A stretch of DNA of 12,984 bases from a bacterium (GTDB lineage Bacteria > Patescibacteriota > Patescibacteriia > 2-12-FULL-60-25): positions 1 through 12,984 of the forward strand of contig JANLIO010000036.1 in NCBI GenBank assembly GCA_024654265.1, read 5' to 3'. Below, in pieces: positions 1-5,708 of the stretch. Position numbers and translations under genes: made by a program. The notes under the pieces were generated by a model. That model made no database searches and was not told the origin of the DNA. It saw nothing but the letters and a program-made list of their open reading frames with translations. How positions within the stretch are numbered: position 1 is the stretch's first letter; every line of letters begins with the position of its first letter.

Positions 1-16
1 CCCCGTGAAAACGGGG
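1..16. repeat. Perfect 6-bp hairpin with GAAA tetraloop
   Basis: The window opens with CCCCGT, GAAA, ACGGGG, a perfect 6-bp stem closed by a GNRA-type loop. No T-run follows on either strand, so it is not a clear terminator. It may be the end of a repeat element or of an RNA structure cut by the window edge. Nothing coding is visible from here to position 241. Confidence 0.4.
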
Positions 17-65
17 ATCCAGGATCAAAGAGTAATTCCTATTTAGATAAAGCGCACCATTTTAT

Positions 66-98
66 CCTGGGTCCCCGGGTTAAACCCGAGGATGACAG
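66..98 (+). repeat. 33-bp GC-rich palindromic repeat, copy 1
   Basis: This copy matches 171-203 in 32 of 33 positions. The core is a small inverted repeat (CGGGT, TAA, ACCCG) and the right end reads GATGACAG. The same right end occurs on a different hairpin at 12793-12818, which suggests one dispersed family of short palindromic elements with variable cores. Confidence 0.75.
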
Positions 99-99
99 A

Positions 100-162
100 C
101 ATATTCCAAATTCCACATTCTATATTCCACATTCCACATTCTATATTCCACATTCCACACCC
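100..162 (+). repeat. 21-bp tandem repeat, three copies
   Basis: Three consecutive 21-bp units start at 100, 121 and 142 and are built from the words ATTCCA and ACATTC. The unit from 121 differs from its neighbours at only a few positions. The sequence is low in complexity and non-coding. Related words appear in reverse orientation in the atpG-atpD spacer near 6661-6690. Confidence 0.75.
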
Positions 163-170
163 CCTTTGAT

Positions 171-203
171 CCCGGGTCCCCGGGTTAAACCCGAGGATGA
201 CAG
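171..203 (+). repeat. 33-bp GC-rich palindromic repeat, copy 2
   Basis: This is the second copy of the element at 66-98, in the same orientation, with one difference near the left end (CCCGGG instead of CCTGGG). The two copies bracket the 21-bp tandem repeat. It ends 38 bp before the tatD start codon. Confidence 0.75.
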
Positions 204-241
204 GATGAGTCTAAATTCCCACTCACATCAGATTCCACTCT

Positions 242-1090
242 ATGCCTCCATTCTTAATTGACACCCATTCCCACATTCATCTTTCAACATCCGAAAATGA
301 ACGTAACGATATTTTGGCACGCATGAAATCAGAAAATATCTGGACGATTACAGTTGGAACAAACACACGAACAAGCAAGGAGGCTGTTGCATTTGCCGAA
401 GCGCACGAGAATATTTGGGCAACCGCTGGATATCATCCCGAGCATTTAACAAGTTCATATGTCGATGAAAATGATGGCGAACCCGGAGCGTATTCAATTG
501 AAGAAATTCGATCCGTTGCAACATCTTCAAAAAAAATCGTTGCAATAGGAGAAACAGGCTTAGATTTTTTTCGTATTGACGACGGGATAACCATTGATAC
601 TGCAAAGCGCATTCAAGAACAAGCATTTCGAGAGCACATCAAGCTCGCGCATGAATTGAGTCTTCCTGTTGTAATTCATTGTCGCAATGCGTTTGATGAT
701 CTCACGAGAATTCTCTCCGATGAAATTTCAAATGGGAAAAAGATTCGTGCTGTTGTCCATTGTTTTTCCGGCTCATGGGAAGATGCAAAGCCACTTCTTG
801 ATCTTGGAGTGTTTCTTTCATTTACTGGGATTATTACGTTTCCGCCCAAAAAATCTGAAGACCCAAAACAATCAATTCATCGCGTTATCGAGCAAATGCC
901 CGTTGACCGCATCATGGTTGAGACCGATTCGCCGTGGCTTGCACCAGTCCCATACCGCGGAAAACAAAACGAGCCAACGTACGTAAAATACATTGCAGGA
1001 AAAATTGCAGAACTCCGAAAAATCGACATAACAGACTTTTCAAAGATCGTCACAACGACCTCTGGACGATTCTTTCAAATTCGTGTATAA
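242..1090 (+). CDS. tatD: TatD-family metal-dependent hydrolase (DNase)
   Basis: A 282-residue protein of the TatD group of the amidohydrolase superfamily, which comprises metal-dependent nucleases with a TIM-barrel fold, probably cytoplasmic. The expected metal ligands are visible: DTHSH near the N-terminus (H9, H11), E104 in GETGLD, H146 in VIHCR, H173 in VVHCFSG and D229 in ETDSPWL. Length is slightly above the usual 255-265 because of small insertions at about 74-84 and 112-120. The ATG at 242 gives a natural N-terminus just before the DTHSH motif; there is no Shine-Dalgarno ahead of it. The family acts on DNA 3' ends and has been linked to repair and quality control; the substrate here cannot be read from sequence. 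It is followed 29 bp later by the first small membrane ORF. Confidence 0.93.
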   Translation: MPPFLIDTHSHIHLSTSENERNDILARMKSENIWTITVGTNTRTSKEAVAFAEAHENIWATAGYHPEHLTSSYVDENDGEPGAYSIEEIRSVATSSKKIVAIGETGLDFFRIDDGITIDTAKRIQEQAFREHIKLAHELSLPVVIHCRNAFDDLTRILSDEISNGKKIRAVVHCFSGSWEDAKPLLDLGVFLSFTGIITFPPKKSEDPKQSIHRVIEQMPVDRIMVETDSPWLAPVPYRGKQNEPTYVKYIAGKIAELRKIDITDFSKIVTTTSGRFFQIRV

Positions 1091-1114
1091 AGGAGGCTGA
1101 TCTTTCACAGGAGG
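1089..1114 (+). promoter_or_regulatory. Two Shine-Dalgarno sequences in tandem before a small ORF
   Basis: AAAGGAGG at 1089-1096 overlaps the tatD stop codon, and AGGAGG follows at 1109-1114. The second lies 5 nt before the ATG at 1120 and fixes that start. The first has no usable start codon at normal distance. Almost every other gene in the window lacks a recognisable Shine-Dalgarno, so this site is conspicuous. Confidence 0.7.
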
Positions 1115-1119
1115 TTTTC

Positions 1120-1254
1120 ATGCAAACACAGACCGCGATCCAATTCCCGTACGTTGAGCTTTCAAGCCTATTCGCCTTTGCCGTAGTCATTCTGGTGTGT
1201 GGGGTGCTATACAGATATATGCAGAATTCGGACAATGACGAGAACAGGAAGTGA
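1120..1254 (+). CDS. Small single-pass membrane protein, unknown function
   Basis: This ORF encodes 44 residues. A polar N-terminus of about 12 residues is followed by one hydrophobic segment (about residues 16-31, rich in F, A, V, I, L), then a short basic-aromatic stretch (YRYM) and an acidic-polar tail (NSDNDENRK). The ATG is chosen because AGGAGG ends 5 nt upstream. The stop overlaps the next ORF by four bases (GTGA), the usual sign of translational coupling. I do not recognise the family. It resembles in general form small single-helix subunits or accessory peptides of membrane complexes, but nothing ties it to one. Its place between tatD and the atp operon is suggestive only; a terminator and a promoter separate it from atp. 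The strong ribosome-binding site is the best evidence that it is translated. Confidence 0.55.
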   Translation: MQTQTAIQFPYVELSSLFAFAVVILVCGVLYRYMQNSDNDENRK

Positions 1255-1484
1255 TAATCATCCGACTATACGTCGGTGCGGTGATCTACGGAACGATCTG
1301 GCTTTTACTTGTGGGGTGGGCGCTGGAGCTTTGGTACAGAAAGGGCCATGTTCCAAAATTTCTTCTGGCTCTAAACAACCTGTGCACCCTCCCAGCGCAG
1401 GTTTTTTTAATCCCCCACAGTGCCAGACCCCGTGGGGTCTGGCACTGTGGGGTCTGGCACCAGGGTGCCATACGGTGTGGATAA
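1251..1484 (+). CDS. Small membrane ORF coupled to the previous one, with repeat-derived tail
   Basis: This ORF starts with GTG inside the GTGA overlap at 1251-1254 and encodes up to 77 residues. The first 43 or so look like a real peptide: a hydrophobic helix at about residues 8-26 (VGAVIYGTIWLLLVGWALE) followed by a basic loop (WYRKGHVPK). From about codon 43 the reading frame enters an intrinsic terminator (1379-1408) and then a palindromic repeat (1413-1470). The tail rich in G, V, W and H (GVWHCGVWHQG) is therefore translated repeat DNA rather than conserved protein. The likely history is loss of the original stop near 1380, or a gene that never had its own compact 3' end. I do not recognise the family. 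Start and coupling are reasonably supported; the C-terminal half is not. Confidence 0.45.
   Translation: MIIIRLYVGAVIYGTIWLLLVGWALELWYRKGHVPKFLLALNNLCTLPAQVFLIPHSARPRGVWHCGVWHQGAIRCG
1379..1408 (+). terminator. Rho-independent terminator inside the second small ORF
   Basis: CCTGTGC pairs with GCGCAGG (7 bp, one G-T pair) around a 9-nt loop and is followed directly by seven T residues at 1402-1408. It would end transcripts from tatD and the small ORFs before the atp promoter. It lies within the open frame of the ORF at 1251, so translation through it could interfere with termination. Confidence 0.75.
1413..1470. repeat. Perfect 19-bp inverted repeat plus partial third copy
   Basis: Arms 1413-1431 and 1434-1452 are exact reverse complements separated by two bases, making a 40-bp palindrome. 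The word TGGGGTCTGGCAC occurs at 1433-1445 and again at 1448-1460. The second copy then forms its own small hairpin with GTGCCA at 1465-1470. From memory, words like GTGCCAGACCCC are common in dispersed bacterial palindromic repeats; I could not check this. It lies between the terminator and the atp promoter. Confidence 0.8.
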
Positions 1485-1545
1485 CTTTTTGAAGGGGCGT
1501 TCGGTTTCGAGAGAGTAAAATCAACGTGACTCATTTCTTATTTCA

Positions 1546-1574
1546 TTGACACTTCCTGAGAAAAAGACTACAAT
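1546..1574 (+). promoter_or_regulatory. Sigma70-type promoter of the atp operon
   Basis: The -35 box TTGACA (1546-1551) matches the consensus exactly. It is separated by 17 nt from TACAAT (1569-1574), a 5 of 6 match to the -10 consensus. Transcription would start near 1581, about 43 nt before the first start codon at 1624. The TTG of the -35 box also opens the atpZ reading frame, but a start there would lie upstream of the transcript, so it is rejected as the start. Confidence 0.8.
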
Positions 1575-1623
1575 CCGCACGTTTCCTGATTCATATTGGG
1601 ATACGAATTTTTCCTTCAGTTCC

Positions 1624-1848
1624 ATGCAAAATCCACAAAATCCAACTCCTTGGGAGGCACTCGGGATCGTCTGGGATCTTACGATTTCCATCGCGGTTCC
1701 CGTAACATTCTTTGCGCTTGGCGGGCGTTGGCTTGATAACAAAACAGGGCGAAGTCCTCTTTTTACAATTATTGGGCTTATCCTAGCTCTCGTTATCATT
1801 GCACGGATTGTCATGAAAAAAGGAAAGAAAATAGCTGAACGACTCTAA
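1624..1848 (+). CDS. atpZ: AtpZ/AtpI-like accessory protein of ATP synthase
   Basis: A 74-residue membrane protein with two hydrophobic segments (about 14-34 and 45-64). They are joined by the loop GGRWLDNKTGRSP, typical of the AtpZ family with its G-x-x-LD then G-x-x-P pattern. The basic end (MKKGKKIAERL) follows the second helix. These proteins are encoded at the head of many atp operons and have been linked to c-ring assembly or Mg2+/Ca2+ transport; which applies here is unknown. The reading frame is open from 1546, but the promoter at 1546-1574 means that the ATG at 1624 is the first realistic start. There is no Shine-Dalgarno. It ends 2 bp before atpB. Confidence 0.85.
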   Translation: MQNPQNPTPWEALGIVWDLTISIAVPVTFFALGGRWLDNKTGRSPLFTIIGLILALVIIARIVMKKGKKIAERL

Positions 1849-1850
1849 AC

Positions 1851-2651
1851 ATGTCTGCACTTGCACCGGAACCCGTATTACAGATCGGCAAACTCGCGAT
1901 CACAAATACATACATCAATTCAACAATTGCCGTTGTCGTCCTTGTTGTGACGGCTTTTTTTATACGCGCGTCTTTGAAAAAAGTTCCGGGTCGACTTCAA
2001 TCAGCAGTAGAAATACTGATTGAAGGTATGTTAGATATGTTCGATCAAGTTACAGGAAGTCGAGAACGTTCAAAGAAATTTCTTCCACTCGTTGGATCAC
2101 TTTTCTTGTTTATCCTTCTTTCGAACTGGATGGGGCTTCTCCCCGGCACTGGAACGATTGGAATCATAGGTCGCGGAGAACACGGCCTCATCTCCTTTTT
2201 ACGTCCAGCGACGAGTGATCTGAATCTCACGCTTGCACTCGCACTCATTTCCGTACTGTTTTCACATGCTCTCGGCATTGTCACACTTGGATTTTTTACA
2301 CACGCAAATAAATTTATTCAACTCGGAACACTTTGGAAGGCGTTAACGTCTCTAAATCCGATCAAAATCCTTGTCGCACTTGTTGAAATGGTTGTTGGTG
2401 TTATTGAAATCTTTTCTGAAATCGCAAAAGTCGTGTCCCTTTCTTTGCGTCTTTTTGGGAATGTCTTTGCCGGAGAAATTTTGATCACCGTAATTTCCGG
2501 ACTTATTGCATACGTCATACCAATTCCTTTTATTTTTCTTGAAATCATTGTCGGCATTGTCCAAGCCTCAGTGTTTGCACTTCTCACACTCGTCTACCTC
2601 ACCGTTGCTAGCGACATCCCACATGCAGAAGAAGAAGCGTCTGCCCATTAA
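1851..2651 (+). CDS. atpB: F1Fo ATP synthase subunit a
   Basis: Subunit a (266 residues) forms the two half-channels that carry ions to and from the c ring in the membrane. Hydrophobic helices lie at about 24-38, 78-98, 124-150, 170-185, 205-225 and 228-254. The essential arginine is R200 in SLSLRLFGNVFAGE, equivalent to E. coli R210. The conserved glutamine (E. coli Q252) is Q238 in GIVQASVFALLTLVYL, and SNWMGLLPG at 91-99 is the usual family motif. The C-terminus ends in a short acidic, histidine-containing tail. The ATG at 1851 lies 2 bp after atpZ, with no Shine-Dalgarno. A 115-bp spacer containing a hairpin separates it from atpE. Confidence 0.96.
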   Translation: MSALAPEPVLQIGKLAITNTYINSTIAVVVLVVTAFFIRASLKKVPGRLQSAVEILIEGMLDMFDQVTGSRERSKKFLPLVGSLFLFILLSNWMGLLPGTGTIGIIGRGEHGLISFLRPATSDLNLTLALALISVLFSHALGIVTLGFFTHANKFIQLGTLWKALTSLNPIKILVALVEMVVGVIEIFSEIAKVVSLSLRLFGNVFAGEILITVISGLIAYVIPIPFIFLEIIVGIVQASVFALLTLVYLTVASDIPHAEEEASAH

Positions 2652-2660
2652 GAGCGACTA

Positions 2661-2690
2661 AAGGATTCATCTCATTCGAGGCGAGTCCTT
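2661..2690 (+). promoter_or_regulatory. Intercistronic hairpin between atpB and atpE
   Basis: A 13-bp stem (2661-2673 with 2678-2690) closes on the loop ATTC, with one mismatch and a few G-T pairs. No T-run follows, so it is unlikely to terminate. It could protect or process the mRNA, or tune atpE expression; the c subunit is needed in far higher copy than subunit a. A function is inferred, not shown. Confidence 0.5.
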
Positions 2691-2766
2691 CCATCATTCT
2701 TAATCGCGCAAGTAAACGACATTAAATAATCATCCCAAAAAGATCGATTGAAAGCGCCAATATTTT

Positions 2767-2985
2767 ATGTCACCAGAAGCACTTCTCGCCCTTACAAAGG
2801 GTGTCACCATCGCCATCGGCGGTATTATGCCAGCCTATGCAATTGGAAAGATCGTGGCAAAAGCCATGGAATCCATTGGACGAAATCCGGAATCAGCCGG
2901 TAAATTGTTCGTTCCCATGTTGCTCGGAGCTGCATTTGCAGAAGCCATCGCAATCTACGCGTTGGTCGTCGTCTTTACACTGTAA
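2767..2985 (+). CDS. atpE: F1Fo ATP synthase subunit c (rotor ring)
   Basis: A 72-residue hairpin of two membrane helices that oligomerises into the rotor ring. Helix 1 (about 12-30) leads through the polar loop ESIGRNPE (35-42), whose RNP replaces the common RQP. Helix 2 carries the ion-binding carboxylate E59 in GAAFAEAIAIYALVV. The Na+-type signature is absent: the position usually Gln in helix 1 is I26, and the residues after E59 are A and I rather than S/T. Proton coupling is therefore expected. Two lysines (K28, K32) lie near the loop end of helix 1. The ATG at 2767 has no Shine-Dalgarno. The gene sits between hairpins at 2661-2690 and 2999-3020. Confidence 0.95.
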   Translation: MSPEALLALTKGVTIAIGGIMPAYAIGKIVAKAMESIGRNPESAGKLFVPMLLGAAFAEAIAIYALVVVFTL

Positions 2986-2998
2986 GCTTTTTTTCGGG

Positions 2999-3020
2999 TT
3001 CCGAATTACTTCGGAGCCTT
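2999..3020 (+). promoter_or_regulatory. Intercistronic hairpin between atpE and atpF
   Basis: GGTTCCGAA pairs with TTCGGAGCC (9 bp, one G-T pair) around the loop TTAC. Only TTTCT follows, so it would be a weak or partial terminator at most. Lying just after atpE, it could stabilise the upstream c-subunit message or reduce read-through into atpF. Its mirrored position to the hairpin before atpE makes a role in subunit stoichiometry plausible. Confidence 0.55.
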
Positions 3021-3038
3021 TCTGAGAAGCCTACTCAT

Positions 3039-3629
3039 ATGACAACAAACGAAACAATAAACACAACAGAACCGGCACAAGAACTTCAAACCATGTCGAC
3101 AGCGCAAACCGAAACAGCAGAACATTCTGGTGTTCTTGGGACATTTGGTATTGAGGGAGGGAGACTTGCCGGTCAAGCAATGAACTTCATTATTGTTGCT
3201 GTTGTCTTATGGATTTTTGTCTTTAAGCCCGTGATCGCAAAATTGGACGAACGGACAAAAATCGTTGAGAACGGATTGCACGATGCGGAAGAAGCGCAAA
3301 AGCGTTTGCAAAATGCAGAGAAAGAAGAGGGAAGTCGTCTTGCAGAAGCCGACCGAGCTGTGCTCGCGACAATTGATGAAGCAAAGAAGAAAGCCGACGA
3401 AATCAAACATGCGAAAGTCGAAGAAACGAAAAAGGAAATTGAAAAAATAGTACAGGATGCACGAGTGACAATTCAGAGTGAGCGCGCGCAAGCGTACGAT
3501 GCTCTACGAAAAGAAATTGCGGTGCTCGTCACGTCGGCAACAGAGAAGGTTGTTCGTGGGCTTGACCCAGAAACCAAGAAAAAACTTATTACGGAGGCAA
3601 TTGCTGATCTTGAAGAAAAGAACGTATGA
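3039..3629 (+). CDS. atpF: F1Fo ATP synthase subunit b (peripheral stalk)
   Basis: A 196-residue stator subunit. A single membrane helix lies at about 45-63 (AMNFIIVAVVLWIFVFKPV), followed by a long charged coiled coil (about 68-165, rich in A, E, K, R) that reaches F1 and binds delta. The family is usually about 155-170 residues; the excess is an N-terminal extension of some 40 residues rich in T, E and Q before the helix. Starts at M19 (3093) or later would remove part of it. ATG 3039 is kept as the longest ATG start, just after the hairpin at 2999-3020; a weak GAGAAG lies about 10 nt upstream. Its last four bases (ATGA) overlap atpH. Confidence 0.93.
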   Translation: MTTNETINTTEPAQELQTMSTAQTETAEHSGVLGTFGIEGGRLAGQAMNFIIVAVVLWIFVFKPVIAKLDERTKIVENGLHDAEEAQKRLQNAEKEEGSRLAEADRAVLATIDEAKKKADEIKHAKVEETKKEIEKIVQDARVTIQSERAQAYDALRKEIAVLVTSATEKVVRGLDPETKKKLITEAIADLEEKNV

Positions 3630-4168
3630 AAAAATATAACCTCCACCTTATCCGTACAACGGCAGAACATCTTGTCAAAGGTGTCGCTGATCGAATGTCG
3701 TTTGCACAGATTATCCGAGAACTCGACATGATCCAAACCGCATTTGCATCAGACCGAACATTGGTCGCAAATCTATCCGACAAATCCGTCCCCGAAGATC
3801 GTCGAGAATCCGCACTTTTTACCGCGTTAGACGGTGAAGTACGTGAAGATGTTCTTGTTTCCTTGCTTCATCTTTTACGAAACGACGCCCTTGGAAACAT
3901 CAAAGATCTTCTTCAGCAAATCGAACGTCTTGCGCTTGAGCGTGGTGACTTGACCATCGCCGAACTCAAATCAGCAACAGAAATGGGAGAAGAAGAACAC
4001 GCAAAAATCATCGCAATGCTTACGGAACGATTTAAAAAAGAAGTTGTCTTAAAAACAAGTATTGATCCAAAACTCATTGGAGGATTCACATTACTCGTTG
4101 AAGAAAAAACAATTGATGCAAGTGTTGCAGGAACCTTGCAGAGATTAAAACGACAACTCTCAGAATAA
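3626..4168 (+). CDS. atpH: F1Fo ATP synthase subunit delta
   Basis: Delta (180 residues; OSCP equivalent) sits on top of F1 and ties it to subunit b. The N-terminal helical domain (about 1-105) is poorly conserved, as is normal. The C-terminal part shows the family signature: FKKEVVLKTSIDPKLIGGF (136-154) followed by TIDASVAGTLQRLKRQL (162-178). Length matches the family. The start codon overlaps the atpF stop by four bases (ATGA), giving translational coupling. It ends 17 bp before atpA. Confidence 0.93.
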   Translation: MKKYNLHLIRTTAEHLVKGVADRMSFAQIIRELDMIQTAFASDRTLVANLSDKSVPEDRRESALFTALDGEVREDVLVSLLHLLRNDALGNIKDLLQQIERLALERGDLTIAELKSATEMGEEEHAKIIAMLTERFKKEVVLKTSIDPKLIGGFTLLVEEKTIDASVAGTLQRLKRQLSE

Positions 4169-4185
4169 GTTCCATACAAACGACT

Positions 4186-5706
4186 ATGAAAAAAAATATC
4201 ACGGGAGCGATTGAGATCGCGCAAAAATTGAAGGATCAAATTGATGCATTTGATGCAAATGTTTCAATGCAAGAGTCCGGAATCGTGCGAGACACGGCGG
4301 ATGGCATTGCATCGATCAGCGGACTTCGAAACGCCGGATCCATGGAAATGGTCCGATTTCAAAGCGGTACCGAGGGCGTTATTCTTAACCTTGAGCAGGA
4401 TCGAATCGGCGCAATCATTCTGGGTAGCGCATCTTCCGTCCACGCCGGCGACACCGTGACACCACTTGGAACCGTACTTTCTATTCCTGTATCAAATGAT
4501 ATGACAGGTCGCGTTGTGAATCCACTTGGACAACCCGTTGATGGAAAAGGGGATTTAAAGAATACGACACGCCAACCGATTGAAAAAATTGCACCTGGAG
4601 TGATGACGCGCGAACCGGTGAACGTTCCGCTCATGACCGGCATCAAAGCAATTGATTCAATGATTCCGATTGGACGCGGACAACGAGAATTAATTATCGG
4701 TGACCGACAAACCGGAAAAACGGCGATTGCGATCGATACAATCATCAATCAAAAAGGACAGGATGTCACATGCGTGTACGTTGCCATCGGCCAAAAAGAA
4801 TCCAAGGTCGCCAAACTTGTTGCACGTCTTGAAGAAGCTGGTGCAATGGAATACACGGTTATTGTTCTTGCCGGTGCTTCTGACCCAGCGTCTTTTCAAT
4901 ACATTGCACCGTATTCCGGTGTCGCCATTGCAGAATCTGTGATGGCAAAAGGGAAAGATGCACTCGTCATTTACGACGACCTTACAAAACATGCGGTTGC
5001 ATATCGCGAAGTTTCCTTGTTACTTCGACGACCACCGGGACGCGAGGCCTACCCAGGTGACGTGTTTTATCTTCACTCACGTCTTTTGGAGCGTTCATGT
5101 CGTTTGAACAAAGAGAACGGGGGAGGATCCATTACCGCACTTCCAATTATTGAAACACAGGCAGGTGACGTGTCGGCGTATATCCCAACAAACGTAATCT
5201 CAATTACCGACGGCCAAATTTATTTGGAAAGCGATCTGTTCTACAAAGGTGTTCGCCCGGCGGTAAACGTTGGACTCTCCGTTTCTCGTGTTGGTGGCGC
5301 GGCTCAAACCAAGGCAATGAAGAAAGTTGCCGGTCAGCTTCGCCTTGACCTTGCTCAGTTCCGCGAGCTCGAAGCCTTTGCTCAATTTGCGACAGACCTT
5401 GATCCGGAAACGCGAAAGCAAATCGATCGTGGACGACGAACCGTGGAAATGTTGAAACAGAATCAATATCAGCCAATGTCGATGGAACTTCAGGTCGCAA
5501 TGATCTATGCCGTTACAAAAGGATTTTTGGACGGTATTGAAGCAAAAAATGTACGAGATTGGGAAACGGGTTTTGTCGCTCATCTTGAAGCACGTGCAGG
5601 AAATCTATTAACGCATCTTCGCGAAAAACAGGCGCTTGATGACGAACTCATAAAAGGACTTGAAACAGAAATCGAAGCTTGGAACAAAGCATTCGTAGCA
5701 AAGTAG
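4186..5706 (+). CDS. atpA: F1Fo ATP synthase subunit alpha
   Basis: The non-catalytic nucleotide-binding subunit of F1, 506 residues, the usual length. The N-terminal beta-barrel is at about 25-95. The Walker A motif GDRQTGKT is at 172-179 and the Walker B region ALVIYDDLTKHA at 259-270. RRPPGREAYPGDVFYLHSRL spans 281-300, and the arginine finger that reaches the beta active site is R368 in SVSRVGGAAQ. The C-terminal helical domain is complete. The first 20 residues form the amphipathic helix that contacts delta. No Shine-Dalgarno precedes ATG 4186. The next gene starts 2 bp after its stop. Confidence 0.98.
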   Translation: MKKNITGAIEIAQKLKDQIDAFDANVSMQESGIVRDTADGIASISGLRNAGSMEMVRFQSGTEGVILNLEQDRIGAIILGSASSVHAGDTVTPLGTVLSIPVSNDMTGRVVNPLGQPVDGKGDLKNTTRQPIEKIAPGVMTREPVNVPLMTGIKAIDSMIPIGRGQRELIIGDRQTGKTAIAIDTIINQKGQDVTCVYVAIGQKESKVAKLVARLEEAGAMEYTVIVLAGASDPASFQYIAPYSGVAIAESVMAKGKDALVIYDDLTKHAVAYREVSLLLRRPPGREAYPGDVFYLHSRLLERSCRLNKENGGGSITALPIIETQAGDVSAYIPTNVISITDGQIYLESDLFYKGVRPAVNVGLSVSRVGGAAQTKAMKKVAGQLRLDLAQFRELEAFAQFATDLDPETRKQIDRGRRTVEMLKQNQYQPMSMELQVAMIYAVTKGFLDGIEAKNVRDWETGFVAHLEARAGNLLTHLREKQALDDELIKGLETEIEAWNKAFVAK

Positions 5707-5708
5707 GT

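Noticed and set aside
100..162. Possible CRISPR array
   Set aside because: The 21-bp units are directly adjacent with no spacers and are low in complexity; this is a tandem repeat.
1546..1623. Longer atpZ start from the TTG at 1546
   Set aside because: This TTG is part of the TTGACA -35 box of a consensus-like promoter; the transcript should start near 1581, so the ATG at 1624 is the first usable start.
2767..2985. Sodium-coupled c ring
   Set aside because: The Gln in helix 1 and the Ser/Thr after the carboxylate that coordinate Na+ are replaced by I26 and Ala/Ile, so a proton-coupled ring fits better.
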